Source of the DNA: JBLIRR01 sp049472395
GTDB taxonomy: Bacteria; SZUA-182; DTGQ01; JBLIRR01
Direction: 5' to 3'
Assembly: GCA_049472395.1 (NCBI GenBank)
Contig: JBLIRR010000002.1
Location: 1 to 64,000 of the forward strand
Length of the DNA: 64,000 nt
The position numbers were made by a program, and so were the translations under genes. Of this stretch, positions 25,444 through 34,588 are shown piece by piece. Under the pieces are notes generated by a model. The model was not told the DNA's origin and ran no database searches. It saw nothing but the letters and a program-made list of their open reading frames with translations. The stretch's first letter is position 1. Each line of letters begins with the position of its first letter.

Positions 25444-26682
25444 ATGATTATGATACGAAAGAGAATTTTGTCATTTCTTTCAATGGCAGTAATGCTATTT
25501 GTTTTTCTTTCAGGAGCAAAGAAATGCCCTGCACAGATTTTTTTTAATCCTTTTCTCCAGCCTCCACCGCTTTTTTTTGCTGAACAAGCCGGAACATGGG
25601 TTGGAGAATGGACTGCCATAGAAAGCAAAGCTGCTGTAGGTGTTTCAGGGAATATGACTCTTGATATAGTAAGAGATCCCCTGACAGGTGCAGCAAGTGC
25701 TTTCGCGGTACTTGAGCTTAATGCTTTTCTCGGGGCGGGAATTGAATTAAATGGGACACTATCTAATAATATTGCAATTCTTGCAGGATCTGTTTTAACC
25801 CCATTTTGGGTGAAGCCTCTTAGTGTAGATGTAATTTGCACAATTGATAGCCCGACACACATGACAGGCACATATACAATAGCTGATTATCAAGGTGGGA
25901 ATGTTAAAGTGTATGAGGTGGGAATTTTTGACCTAACCCTACTGCCTCCTTTGCTCCCTATTCTTCCCGCAACAGCGGCACCTGTGGTAATAGATCCTAC
26001 TCTAGCCGTACCTGCTCCCCTTCCTGCACCGACACCAGCTGTTACGCCTATCTTGACTCCAGCTATAGCAACTCCTATAATTCCACCGACAGCGGTAGCA
26101 CCCGCAACGCCTATTGTTACAACAGTTGCACTTGTCCCTGTCCCCACTGCCATTGCTTCCCCCATTATCGCTCCGACTGCCGCAGCACCCGTTGCACCGC
26201 CTGCGACACCAATTCTGCCCACGCCAGTTGTCACAACCGTTGCTCCAACAGCAGCAATTTCTGCTCTTACACCCTTTGTCCCCTTCATTCCGGCTCCACC
26301 GCTTTTTATTGCTGAACAGGCAGGTACATGGGTTGGGGAATGGCTTGTTGTTGATACGGGTGTTTTTGGAAGTATGACATTAGATATAGTAGTGGACCCC
26401 TTGACAGGCTCTGCGAGTGGCTTCGCGGTGCTTGCCCTGAATCCCTTTCTCGGGGCAGGGGTAAGTTTAAATGGGTCTTTTTCTAATAATATTGTTGCTC
26501 TCGGTGGATCCGTGCAAACACCATTTGGTCCCAAGCCTCTTACTGTGGATATTATTTGTACTATTGATACCCCGACACATATGACAGGGACCTACCAGAT
26601 AGCTGATTATCAAGGTGGTAGTGTTAAGATCTACGAAGTGGGGATATTTGAGCTGACGCTCCTTCCCCCATTAATCATATAA
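25444..26682 (+). CDS. Secreted protein with two repeated beta domains and a Pro/Ala linker
   Basis: 412 residues with a signal peptide (cut near KKCPAQ). Two homologous domains of about 115 residues sit at about 40-160 and 290-410. Each opens PLFxAEQAGTWVGEW, runs through MTLDIVxDPLTG, FLGAGxxLNG and TxDxxTHMTGTYxIADYQGG, and closes KxYEVGIFxLTLLPP. They are joined by a long linker of Pro, Ala, Thr and Val (about 165-285). The first copy has extra residues in its second strand. GGAGG precedes the ATG. A strong terminator follows. The domain looks like a small beta barrel or lipocalin-like fold; I cannot name it. The hydrophobic end LPPLII may anchor the chain. Confidence 0.8.
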   Translation: MIMIRKRILSFLSMAVMLFVFLSGAKKCPAQIFFNPFLQPPPLFFAEQAGTWVGEWTAIESKAAVGVSGNMTLDIVRDPLTGAASAFAVLELNAFLGAGIELNGTLSNNIAILAGSVLTPFWVKPLSVDVICTIDSPTHMTGTYTIADYQGGNVKVYEVGIFDLTLLPPLLPILPATAAPVVIDPTLAVPAPLPAPTPAVTPILTPAIATPIIPPTAVAPATPIVTTVALVPVPTAIASPIIAPTAAAPVAPPATPILPTPVVTTVAPTAAISALTPFVPFIPAPPLFIAEQAGTWVGEWLVVDTGVFGSMTLDIVVDPLTGSASGFAVLALNPFLGAGVSLNGSFSNNIVALGGSVQTPFGPKPLTVDIICTIDTPTHMTGTYQIADYQGGSVKIYEVGIFELTLLPPLII

Positions 26683-26708
26683 TCTTTTTAAATCTTCACT
26701 TTTATGTA

Positions 26709-26749
26709 AGACCGCTGGAAATACTGCTAATTTCCGGCGGTCTTTTTTT
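26709..26749 (+). terminator. Rho-independent terminator
   Basis: AGACCGCTGGAAAT and ATTTCCGGCGGTCT form a 14-base stem with one mismatch and a 7-base loop, followed by a run of seven T. It lies 27 bases after the two-repeat secreted protein gene. Confidence 0.92.
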
Positions 26750-26855
26750 CTCTATTTAATTTCTTTGATTGAAAAGTATTCTTCTTCATGCTATAAAATA
26801 AGTAATATAAGAATGAATAGAGAACTTTTTGAATGTAGAGATATATGAGGAGTGT

Positions 26856-27992
26856 ATGTTGCAGGAAGACAAATCACCTGGGATGTTGAGAAGTATATGG
26901 GAAATTATCCCCGGATTGGCGGTCTTTCTTCTTATAGCAATAATCGGGATGCTCGGTGTTCAGATAATCGGAAAGAAAGAGCGCCTTAAGGCAGAAAAAT
27001 TAGCTGCGTATGAGAATGAGCGCCCGCCTGTCAATGTGGTAGTCCAGGAGGTACAGCCCACAGAAGTGGTGGACCTTCTCACTTTACCGGCAATGATTAC
27101 CCCTTGGGAAGACTTGACCGTCTACGCTGAGGTGAGCGGTCAAATTGTTTCTTTTTCCGTTAAGGAAGGAGATATGGTCAATGAAGGGGATCTTTTAGCC
27201 AAAATAGATCCACGGGATTATCAGAACAGGCTCATGCAGGTTCAAGCTTCTCATGATCTTGCACAGATAGAATTTGAACGGATCGTAAAGCTTGCGAAAG
27301 TTAATACCGCAACACAGGCACAACTTGATTCTGCGCGTGCGCGCCTTCAAGAGACTGACTCAGCCCTGGCGGCAGCCAGGCTCGATCTTGAGCGGTGTAC
27401 CATTACTTCGCCAATATCCGGTTTTATAAATAAGAGATTTGCCAAAAAGGGGCTTCTTGTCAGTCGCTCAGATCCCCTTTTTCAGATCTTGGATACCAGA
27501 CGTGTAAAAGTGGAGGTTGGCATACCCGAATCAGATGTGGAGGCGATAAGCACTCTTAAAGAGGCAAATATTACTATTGAAGCATTGGATAACATGAAGG
27601 TGAAGGGGAAAAAGATATTTTTGTCCCGCCAGCCAAACAGCTTTGCCCGCGTCTACGAGCTAAAGCTCGCTGTGGACAATCCTGATGGTATGATCAGACC
27701 AGGCATGTTTGCCAAGGTGGATCTTATTAAAAGAAGACATCCTGATTCTTTAGTTGTGCCATTATATGCAGTAATCAATAATAGAGATGAACATTTTGTG
27801 TATATCATCAATGATGATTTTGCTCACTACCGTGCTGTTGAATTAGGCGTAATGCGGGGATGGGAAGTACAGGTTGTGAGAGGTCTTAAGCCACACGAAC
27901 GTGTTGTTGTTGTAGGCCAAAGAAATTTGGAAGACGGCCAAAAGGTGAAGATTATTCGCAGTATCCAGGACCCAAAAGAACTGAACTCATGA
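26856..27992 (+). CDS. RND efflux periplasmic adaptor (HlyD/AcrA family)
   Basis: 378 residues. The ATG at 26856 is used because GAGGAG stands six bases before it; the longer frame from 26829 has no site. One N-terminal membrane helix (IIPGLAVFLLIAIIGMLGVQ) anchors it. The order of parts is the usual one: barrel strand, lipoyl half (LTVYAEVSGQIVSFSVKEGD), coiled-coil hairpin (LMQVQASHDLAQIEFERI to ALAAARLDLERC), second lipoyl half (TITSPISGFINKRFAKKG), beta barrel and membrane-proximal domain (RNLEDGQKVKI). It links the inner-membrane pump encoded next (4-bp overlap, ATGA) to an outer-membrane channel, which is not in the window. Confidence 0.95.
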   Translation: MLQEDKSPGMLRSIWEIIPGLAVFLLIAIIGMLGVQIIGKKERLKAEKLAAYENERPPVNVVVQEVQPTEVVDLLTLPAMITPWEDLTVYAEVSGQIVSFSVKEGDMVNEGDLLAKIDPRDYQNRLMQVQASHDLAQIEFERIVKLAKVNTATQAQLDSARARLQETDSALAAARLDLERCTITSPISGFINKRFAKKGLLVSRSDPLFQILDTRRVKVEVGIPESDVEAISTLKEANITIEALDNMKVKGKKIFLSRQPNSFARVYELKLAVDNPDGMIRPGMFAKVDLIKRRHPDSLVVPLYAVINNRDEHFVYIINDDFAHYRAVELGVMRGWEVQVVRGLKPHERVVVVGQRNLEDGQKVKIIRSIQDPKELNS

Positions 27993-30900
27993 TTGTCAGT
28001 GACACAGCCATTCGTCAGCGCATCAGCGTAATGGTGCTTCTTCTTATTACAGTTGTAATGGGTATCTATTCCTATCTCTCGTTGCCCAGAGAAAGTGCGC
28101 CGGATATCACCATTCCCCATGTATTTGTTTCAACAAACTATCGTGGTGTATCACCCGCTGATATAGAGAAATCCATTACTATACCTATTGAGAAAAAATT
28201 AAAAGGGCTCGAGAATACCAAAAAAATAAGCTCGGTCAGCTCAGAGGGTTTATCCTCAATAAATATTGAGTTTATTACTGGCACAGACATTGATCAGGCG
28301 CTCCAAAAAGTCAGAGATAAAGTGGATGAGGCACATTCTGAGCTTCCCTCAGATCTAGAAGAAGACCCATCCGTGTTTGAGGTTAATTTCTCTGAACTCC
28401 CAATACTTGTTCTTTCTTTGAGCGGAAATATCGGCTTGCCTCGTCTTAAAAAGATTGCCGATAGCCTCAAAGAAGATATAGAAGCTATACCAGGAGTCCT
28501 TGAGTGTGAAGTTAGTGGAGGGCTTGAGAGAGAAATACGCATAGAGCCAATCCCTGCACGTCTTGCCTATTATGGCATCCCCTTTACATCGTTGCAGAAT
28601 AATATTTCAGGAGAGAATAAAAATACCTCCGGAGGGGCGATCCAGATGGGTGAGGGCAGGTTTCAACTCCAGGTGCCTGGGGAGTTTTCCCTTCCCGAAG
28701 AGCTTTTTGGGTTAGTTGTGGGGACGCATGAAGGAGACCCTGTGTATTTGAAAGATGTAGCCCAGGTGATTGACGGATTTAAGGAACAGACGAGCAAATC
28801 GAGTCTAAATGGAAAATCCGCCGTGAATATCAGTGTGAAAAAAAGAACAGGAGAAAATATCATTGCCATCACTGATAAAATAGATGAGATAATTTTAAAG
28901 GCAAGGCAGACATGGCCTCAAGGCACAAATATCATAAAATTGATGGACCAAGCAGAGGACGTTCGTATGTTAGTTGCGGACCTTGAGAATAATCTTATAA
29001 GTGGTCTCATATTGGTGGTATTAGTGCTTCTTTTCTCGCTTGGCCTCAGAAACGCGGTTCTTGTGAGCCTTGCCATTCCCTGTTCCATGCTTATCTCCTT
29101 CAGTATTCTTCAGGCTTTAGGAATCACTCTTAATATGGTCGTGCTCTTCAGTCTTACGCTCGCTTTGGGAATGCTTGTTGATAATGCTATCGTTATTGTT
29201 GAAAATATATACCGTTATATGGAACAAGGGGTTCCGAAAATTCAAGCTGCCATGAGTGGCACAAGTGAGGTGGCCTATCCTGTTATTGGCGCTACAATGA
29301 CTACAGTAGTCGCATTCTTCCCTCTTCTTTACTGGCCGGGCATTATGGGTGAGTTTATGAGTTATCTCCCCATTACACTGATTATCACGCTTTCATCCAG
29401 CCTGTTCGTGGCGCTTGTCATTAATCCTGCTCTTGCGAGCTTTTTTATGAAAGTAAAGCAAAGCAAGGCTCTTGGTATGGAAGTGGTTTCTGCAGAAAAG
29501 ATACAAAAGGCAGGAGAAAAACCCGTATCATGTGATACCTTCATTCTTAAATGGTATAGAAGGAGCCTTGAGTATAGCCTGAACCACCGGCTCGCTGTTA
29601 CCCTTATTAGTTTTATCCTCTTGGTGATATTCGTTCAATTGTGGCTTTTAAGGGTCGGCCTTGAAAGACCTGTTGAATTTTTCCCGCATCCGGAGCCGAA
29701 ATCCTTTTATGTGAATATGGACATGCCTGAAGGAGCAGATCTTGACTATGCTGAGCGCATTTCGATGCAAGTGCAAACAAAAATTTGTGGTGGCGATTTA
29801 GAGCCTTACAATAAGGGAGAGGTACCGCTTGAACAAGTGTACAAGGAAGCAATAAAGCCCAAGGTTCATCAGAAACTGGACGGTTCAACATTTAAAGGTC
29901 CGGGAGATCTTTCCAATATCGAGCATATTTATTCAAGAACAATTACCCTGACAGGCGGCGCTATGAAATTTAATCAGAATACGCCAAACCATATAGGGGT
30001 GCAATTCATCGATCTTGAAGATCGGCTTCGTCCGAGTCCGAAGACGCTTGAAGAGATTAGAAATCGTATAACAGATATTTCAGGAGCAAAGATTACTATT
30101 GCCGAGGCAGAAGAGGGGCCACCTACGGGAGATCCTATTAATATAGAAATCGTTGGAGAAGATTTCAGGGTCCTTGGTCAGATAGCAGGCAAAATAAGAC
30201 AGCCAGTCTCACAAATTCCTTTTGTGAAAGATGTAAGGGATGATTATGTCGCAGGCTTTCCTTCGATAAAGGTGAGAGTGGATAGACAAAAAGCAGCTCT
30301 TCTTGGCCTGTCTACAAATTCAATCGGTTTTGTTCTCAAGACCGCGTTTAATGGCCTTCAGACATCAACCTATCATGAAGCTGACGATGATTATGATATC
30401 ACTATTCAGCTTTCGGAACAAGAAAGGGAATCAACTGATATATTGAGGCATCTTCTTATCCCAAGCCCCATTCAACAGCTCGTACCTCTCTCCACAGTTG
30501 CAACGTTCGCCTATCGCGGCAGCTTGGGAGATATTACTCGTATTAATCATGAACGTGTTGTCACGGTTAAGGCAAATGTTGATGAAGAATACGTGCCCGG
30601 ACCGGTGGCTCGAAAACAGGCTGAAGAACTTTTAGGGGGCATCACGCTCCCATCGGGATACAAAGTGCGCTTTACGGGAGAATTTGAGTTTCAGAAGGAA
30701 GCGGAAGAATTTCTTACCAAGGCTTTTATTGTTGCGCTCTTATTGATTTTTCTGGTTATGGTGATACAATTTAACTCCATAAGTCAGCCATTTATCATTC
30801 TCACCACAGTTATTCTCTCCCTGGGAGGGGTCTTTTTAGGACTCACCTGCTGCAATTTCCCATTTGGAATAATTATGACGGGTGTGGGAGTAATTTCGCT

Positions 30901-31324
30901 GGCAGGGGTCGTTGTCAACAATGGCATTGTGCTTATTGATTATATAAACCAGCTCAAGGAGAGGGGATATCCATCAACCGAGGCCATTATTGCAGGTGGA
31001 TGCACACGGCTTAGGCCCGTTTTCCTCACCGCCATAACCACTATTCTAGGTTTAATTCCCATGCTTACCGGTATTTCTTATGATTTCCATAAAGGCCAGA
31101 TCGCGTGGAGAAGTGCATCGAGCCAATTATGGCGACCCATGGCAGGTGCAGTCATATTTGGCCTTGCGCTAGCCACGTTTCTGACATTGATTATTGTACC
31201 GGTTTTTTATTCACTCATCGAATCAATGAAACAAGGAAGTGTCCGGGCTTTGCAATGGAGTAAGGAAGTGTATTGGAAGCCTTATTATCTGCTGACACAT
31301 AAAGGTAAATATGAGCAGCATTAA
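27989..31324 (+). CDS. RND efflux transporter, inner-membrane subunit (AcrB-like)
   Basis: 1111 residues, slightly longer than AcrB. Twelve membrane helices in the 1+5 / 1+5 layout with two large periplasmic loops. The signature proton-relay segment in helix 4 reads LGMLVDNAIVIVEN, keeping the first Asp of AcrB's pair and having Asn in the second place, as many HAE1 relatives do. N-terminal SLPRESAPDITIPHVFV, VSSEGLSSINIEF and the late GVGVISLAGVVVNNGIVLIDY are family hallmarks. It starts inside the adaptor stop, so the two are translationally coupled. The transported compound cannot be predicted. No TolC-like gene or regulator is adjacent. Confidence 0.95.
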   Translation: MIVSDTAIRQRISVMVLLLITVVMGIYSYLSLPRESAPDITIPHVFVSTNYRGVSPADIEKSITIPIEKKLKGLENTKKISSVSSEGLSSINIEFITGTDIDQALQKVRDKVDEAHSELPSDLEEDPSVFEVNFSELPILVLSLSGNIGLPRLKKIADSLKEDIEAIPGVLECEVSGGLEREIRIEPIPARLAYYGIPFTSLQNNISGENKNTSGGAIQMGEGRFQLQVPGEFSLPEELFGLVVGTHEGDPVYLKDVAQVIDGFKEQTSKSSLNGKSAVNISVKKRTGENIIAITDKIDEIILKARQTWPQGTNIIKLMDQAEDVRMLVADLENNLISGLILVVLVLLFSLGLRNAVLVSLAIPCSMLISFSILQALGITLNMVVLFSLTLALGMLVDNAIVIVENIYRYMEQGVPKIQAAMSGTSEVAYPVIGATMTTVVAFFPLLYWPGIMGEFMSYLPITLIITLSSSLFVALVINPALASFFMKVKQSKALGMEVVSAEKIQKAGEKPVSCDTFILKWYRRSLEYSLNHRLAVTLISFILLVIFVQLWLLRVGLERPVEFFPHPEPKSFYVNMDMPEGADLDYAERISMQVQTKICGGDLEPYNKGEVPLEQVYKEAIKPKVHQKLDGSTFKGPGDLSNIEHIYSRTITLTGGAMKFNQNTPNHIGVQFIDLEDRLRPSPKTLEEIRNRITDISGAKITIAEAEEGPPTGDPINIEIVGEDFRVLGQIAGKIRQPVSQIPFVKDVRDDYVAGFPSIKVRVDRQKAALLGLSTNSIGFVLKTAFNGLQTSTYHEADDDYDITIQLSEQERESTDILRHLLIPSPIQQLVPLSTVATFAYRGSLGDITRINHERVVTVKANVDEEYVPGPVARKQAEELLGGITLPSGYKVRFTGEFEFQKEAEEFLTKAFIVALLLIFLVMVIQFNSISQPFIILTTVILSLGGVFLGLTCCNFPFGIIMTGVGVISLAGVVVNNGIVLIDYINQLKERGYPSTEAIIAGGCTRLRPVFLTAITTILGLIPMLTGISYDFHKGQIAWRSASSQLWRPMAGAVIFGLALATFLTLIIVPVFYSLIESMKQGSVRALQWSKEVYWKPYYLLTHKGKYEQH

Positions 31325-31361
31325 AGCTTATTTTTTAAAATATTAAAAAAGCAATTCACGT

Positions 31362-32558
31362 ATGCATACATCTGCTCTGCATTCTCATAAATCATTAAAA
31401 TTATATATACTATTAAGCATACTTTTCACTTTCTCCTGCTCTACGGTTCATAAATACAAGCTAAATGACATCCAGAAACAAAAATTAAATCTGATATCAG
31501 AAAAATACTCAAATACGATAAGCATGTCTGCAATCAAAGATCGATTGGTAATACTTGATCCTCTCTATTCGAGAGCTTTAAGTGATCCACAAAACCCTTT
31601 TTTTGGTGATTTGATACACGTTCAGTATGATTCCATTACACTTTTTCAATCTTCGAAGAAAAAAAATCCCATCATGCAGATAGCGCTTGTAGAAAAACCG
31701 CTTTGGCGAGAGCAAAGATCACTTGACTTGGCACATTTTTGTCAATCTCTTCAAAATCCGACAAACGAAGAGCCCTTAAAGGGTCTCAAGATTGCTATTG
31801 ATCCAGGACACATAGGCGGGAGATATTGTGAGCTGGAAGGGCGTTTATACACTCAAAGCGGCGCAGCGATATGTGAAGGGGACATGAATTTGGAAATTTC
31901 ACTTATCTTGAAGAATCTCCTTGAAACAGAGGGTTCCTCGGTATTTTTATCAAGGTACACAAATGAACCTGTAAGTGCGGACAGCGACAATTTCCCCAAA
32001 AACTATTTCAAATCTTTCATCCGGGGTGAGTATGAAAAAAGGATCGTCTCTATAAACGATTTTAATCCCGATATAACCATACTCATTCATTTAAATATGG
32101 GTAATGAACCGGGCTTGTATGATGGGATTAATGCGTTCGTTCCCGGTAACTTTTATCAGGGCGAATTGAATTCGGAAGAAGATATTATAAATTTTCTAGA
32201 ACTATTATTTTCTCCCAATATATTTATAAATATAAAAGCAGCGGCGACAGTTATTTCATGCATGACAAATGAACTTGACACTGAACCTTTTCGCCTTTTC
32301 AGGTTCGGCAGGCCGGAGCTTAGAAAATACATGTTTGAAATACCCGGAACACATGAAGGCATAATGGCAAGAAATCTTTATATGCTTAGAAAGATCAAAT
32401 CGCCAGTATTTCTTATAGAAGGTCCTCACATAAATTATGAACCGAATTTTAAAAAATTCCAAGACGAGACAGAAAGCCACACGTTCATTTTGAAGATTGC
32501 CGAATCAATTGCGAGCGGCCTTGTCGAATTTGTCTCTTCCTGTAAAGTACCCAATTAA
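31362..32558 (+). CDS. Lipoprotein N-acetylmuramoyl-L-alanine amidase (Amidase_3)
   Basis: 398 residues. The N-terminus has a lipobox-like FTFSC (Cys26), so it is probably tethered to a membrane. Zinc ligands of the Amidase_3 fold are visible: His150 in LKIAIDPGHIGG, Glu in AAICEGDMNLEISLILKNLL and His in DITILIHLN. The catalytic Glu is in FLIEGPHINYEP. The enzyme would cleave the amide between muramic acid and the stem peptide during cell separation or wall turnover. The region between the second and last ligand is longer than in AmiC. It lies 37 bases after the RND gene and may be its last operon member. There is no good ribosome site before the ATG. Confidence 0.85.
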   Translation: MHTSALHSHKSLKLYILLSILFTFSCSTVHKYKLNDIQKQKLNLISEKYSNTISMSAIKDRLVILDPLYSRALSDPQNPFFGDLIHVQYDSITLFQSSKKKNPIMQIALVEKPLWREQRSLDLAHFCQSLQNPTNEEPLKGLKIAIDPGHIGGRYCELEGRLYTQSGAAICEGDMNLEISLILKNLLETEGSSVFLSRYTNEPVSADSDNFPKNYFKSFIRGEYEKRIVSINDFNPDITILIHLNMGNEPGLYDGINAFVPGNFYQGELNSEEDIINFLELLFSPNIFINIKAAATVISCMTNELDTEPFRLFRFGRPELRKYMFEIPGTHEGIMARNLYMLRKIKSPVFLIEGPHINYEPNFKKFQDETESHTFILKIAESIASGLVEFVSSCKVPN

Positions 32559-32620
32559 ATCGTAGCGAAAAATAATAAACGCTTACCTTGTGAGTTGTGA
32601 GTTCGAATATTTGATGAAAA

Positions 32621-32654
32621 AAAAGACAAGGCTATCACCTTAGCCTTGTCTTTT
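32621..32654. terminator. Bidirectional terminator
   Basis: AAAAGACAAGGCTA and TAGCCTTGTCTTTT form a perfect 14-base stem with a 6-base loop, A-rich before and T-rich after, between the convergent amidase and PEP-CTERM genes. Confidence 0.92.
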
Positions 32655-32676
32655 ATATTTAAGGAATATATATGTA

Positions 32677-33348
32677 TTAACTAAATTTTTTTTTAACGCT
32701 TATCATTCCTACGAAACCAACAAGAAGAAGGAGGCATATTGCTGGTTCGGGAACGGAGGAGGTATCAAATTGAATATTATCAATACCTGTTCCCTTATCA
32801 GCACTAAAGGTTAATGAAGCATACCTAATTAATTGGTCAGGTTGATCTATAGATAATGAAACCAGATTGCCGTCTTCAAGATAGGTATTAGGAATGATAA
32901 ATTCAGCAACTCCCACAGCATTTATGAATTCATCAGAATACGCTGTCAAAGTTGCCCTGTCGCCTGCTTGTGCTCCGCCATCAGCTCTAAAATCATAAAT
33001 ATCGAGACCTAAATTACTCACTGGTCGACCAAAAGTCATATAATAGTTGAGAACTAAGCTAGGACCATATTGGTCATCCGAAAGAAAAAACTTCCCAGGT
33101 GTTGCTGATGGTGCAGGTTGATCATCAAATGCAAATGCAGTTACCTTTCCACCCACATCGGCAACATAAGCATCGCCTAGAAAGGAATCAAGAAATCCTA
33201 CCTCAAATGTTACTTCATTCGTGGCAGTAATTACCGTTCCCAAAGCATCCCCATTGGCATAATCTTCAAAATCTATCAAATCAGCTTTTGCTATATTAAA
33301 AGATATAAAAATAATTCCAGCGAAGAGTGAGAATAGGATCCTTTTCAT
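32677..33348 (-). CDS. PEP-CTERM sorting-domain protein
   Basis: 223 residues from the ATG at 33348, which follows AAAGGAGGTGATAAG. A signal peptide (cut near AKA) is followed by a beta-rich domain (LIDFEDYANGDALG, LGLDIYDFRADGG, VSLSIDQPDQLI). The chain ends with the sorting signal: SVPEPAICLLLLVGFVGMI, then basic KKKFS. Exosortase (EpsH/XrtA) recognises the PEP motif and processes such proteins at the envelope during biofilm or exopolysaccharide production. No exosortase is in the window. A sigma-54-like promoter lies upstream, which matches the known PrsK/PrsR control of PEP-CTERM genes. Confidence 0.92.
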   Translation of the reverse strand: MKRILFSLFAGIIFISFNIAKADLIDFEDYANGDALGTVITATNEVTFEVGFLDSFLGDAYVADVGGKVTAFAFDDQPAPSATPGKFFLSDDQYGPSLVLNYYMTFGRPVSNLGLDIYDFRADGGAQAGDRATLTAYSDEFINAVGVAEFIIPNTYLEDGNLVSLSIDQPDQLIRYASLTFSADKGTGIDNIQFDTSSVPEPAICLLLLVGFVGMISVKKKFS

Positions 33349-33766
33349 CTTATCACCTCCTTTCCTCTTGAGAATTAAGCTCATAGTAAGATTTAATATA
33401 ATGAATAAGCTCTTAAATATTCCCCCACTTTTTTTAAATTCACTATTTTTTTAATAAAATCTGTAAATAGATACATTTATATCTTTCTTTTTAAGAGTTT
33501 GCATAGTTTTTGCCAAATTACTATCAATAAGAGACATCGCTAATAAATAAAGGCATTACGCATGATTCTTTCCTTGTTGTATGAATTGAATTTTTGTAAA
33601 TTTTTTCGACGCTGTTTTGCTCAATATAGATCAAGATGCTATAAATATTGATTAAATATACTGTAGCCTTTTCCGACATAAAGTTTAAATATAGTCGACA
33701 GAAGCTTCTTTAGGTTCAGGCAAGATAAAAATTTTAAGTAGAGATAAATACGAACAGCATTAAAGT
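33349..33766. other. Intergenic gap
   Basis: Besides the sigma-54-like site the 418 bases hold only AT-rich sequence. No frame with a ribosome site, no hairpin and no RNA gene is seen. Confidence 0.4.
33499..33516 (-). promoter_or_regulatory. Sigma-54-like promoter for the PEP-CTERM gene
   Basis: On the minus strand TTGGCA and ATGCAA place the -24 GG and -12 GC twelve bases apart, the fixed sigma-54 spacing (TGGCAC-N5-TTGC). The start of transcription would be near 33489, about 140 bases before the gene. The -12 element has A for the usual T. Confidence 0.55.
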
Positions 33767-34297
33767 TCATTCAATAGACAATATTACATATATATCATCC
33801 TCGTCATATTGGTTGAGCCCCTCGCCATTTGGACCATAAGAGCCTATGACAGCAACTTTTTTATCGCTTATATAATAATCAGAATCATAAAAGTAATTTT
33901 TGCCCCATGGGTCTTGGTATACTTCATCAATATAGGGGCCTGACCAGTCAGGATAAGGATTAGTAGGATCATCAATAAGAAGACCGGCTCGTCCGATACG
34001 TAAATCTTCAATTTCATTTTCAGGAGATGAGGTTGTTCCCGCAGGGGTATGCCCGGGCCAAAAACCTGTGTCAATTTCCATAACGTGCACGCCTTTCACA
34101 ATGGCTCCGCACTGAATATAGACCTGGCTCGCCATTGCTCTTTCACGCATCCCATGATAGAGGTTCATTTATAATCCACTTAGTATGGCAATGATTGAAA
34201 CAACAATTATTAATTCAATGAGGGTAAATCCGTCATTAAAGCTATATTGTATCTCTTGTGTATTTATTTTTTTGATTTTTTTGATATTATATATCAT
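33767..34297 (-). pseudogene. Prepilin-like (type II secretion pseudopilin) gene with an in-frame stop
   Basis: From the ATG at 34297, behind AGGGAGAAAA, the frame reads 19 residues, then the prepilin cleavage site DG|FTLIELIIVV and the hydrophobic helix to ILSGL. TAA then stands where the intact paralogue at 35983-36483 has a serine codon (SGLSLNLY). The same frame continues without error for another 133 codons (MEIDTGFWPGHTPAG, SYGPNGEGLNQYDEDD). A single nonsense change has therefore cut off the globular domain. The fold is GspG-like. A short internal restart at 34168 would lack the membrane helix. Confidence 0.85.
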
Positions 34298-34588
34298 TTT
34301 TCTCCCTATGTTATTTTTTTAAAAAGCAATAATAGCATTTTGTTAATTCTTTTTCTTAACCTAAGCCCTTAAAACGATCGAAGGATAGTTCATTTTTTAT
34401 ATATACTATTTCGGCAAGACTGATGCCAGAAAAACAATCATGGTAGGACTTATAACATATTGTTTTTAAGTATAGCGCAAAACAATTTTTATCCTTAGGT
34501 GACAAATTTCGTCATTTTCTTTGACTTTTGAATTTAAAATTATTAAAAAAGTGGGACAATATATCAAGACGAATATGGGGAGTACATT

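Noticed and set aside
25890..26534. Minus-strand frame of 214 codons
   Set aside because: Its Gly/Ala/Val repeats are the complement of the Pro/Ala linker in the secreted two-repeat protein.
33420..33470. Fifth copy of the sigma-E-like promoter before the PEP-CTERM gene
   Set aside because: The similarity is limited to AT runs and lacks GGAAG with the 18-base spacing.
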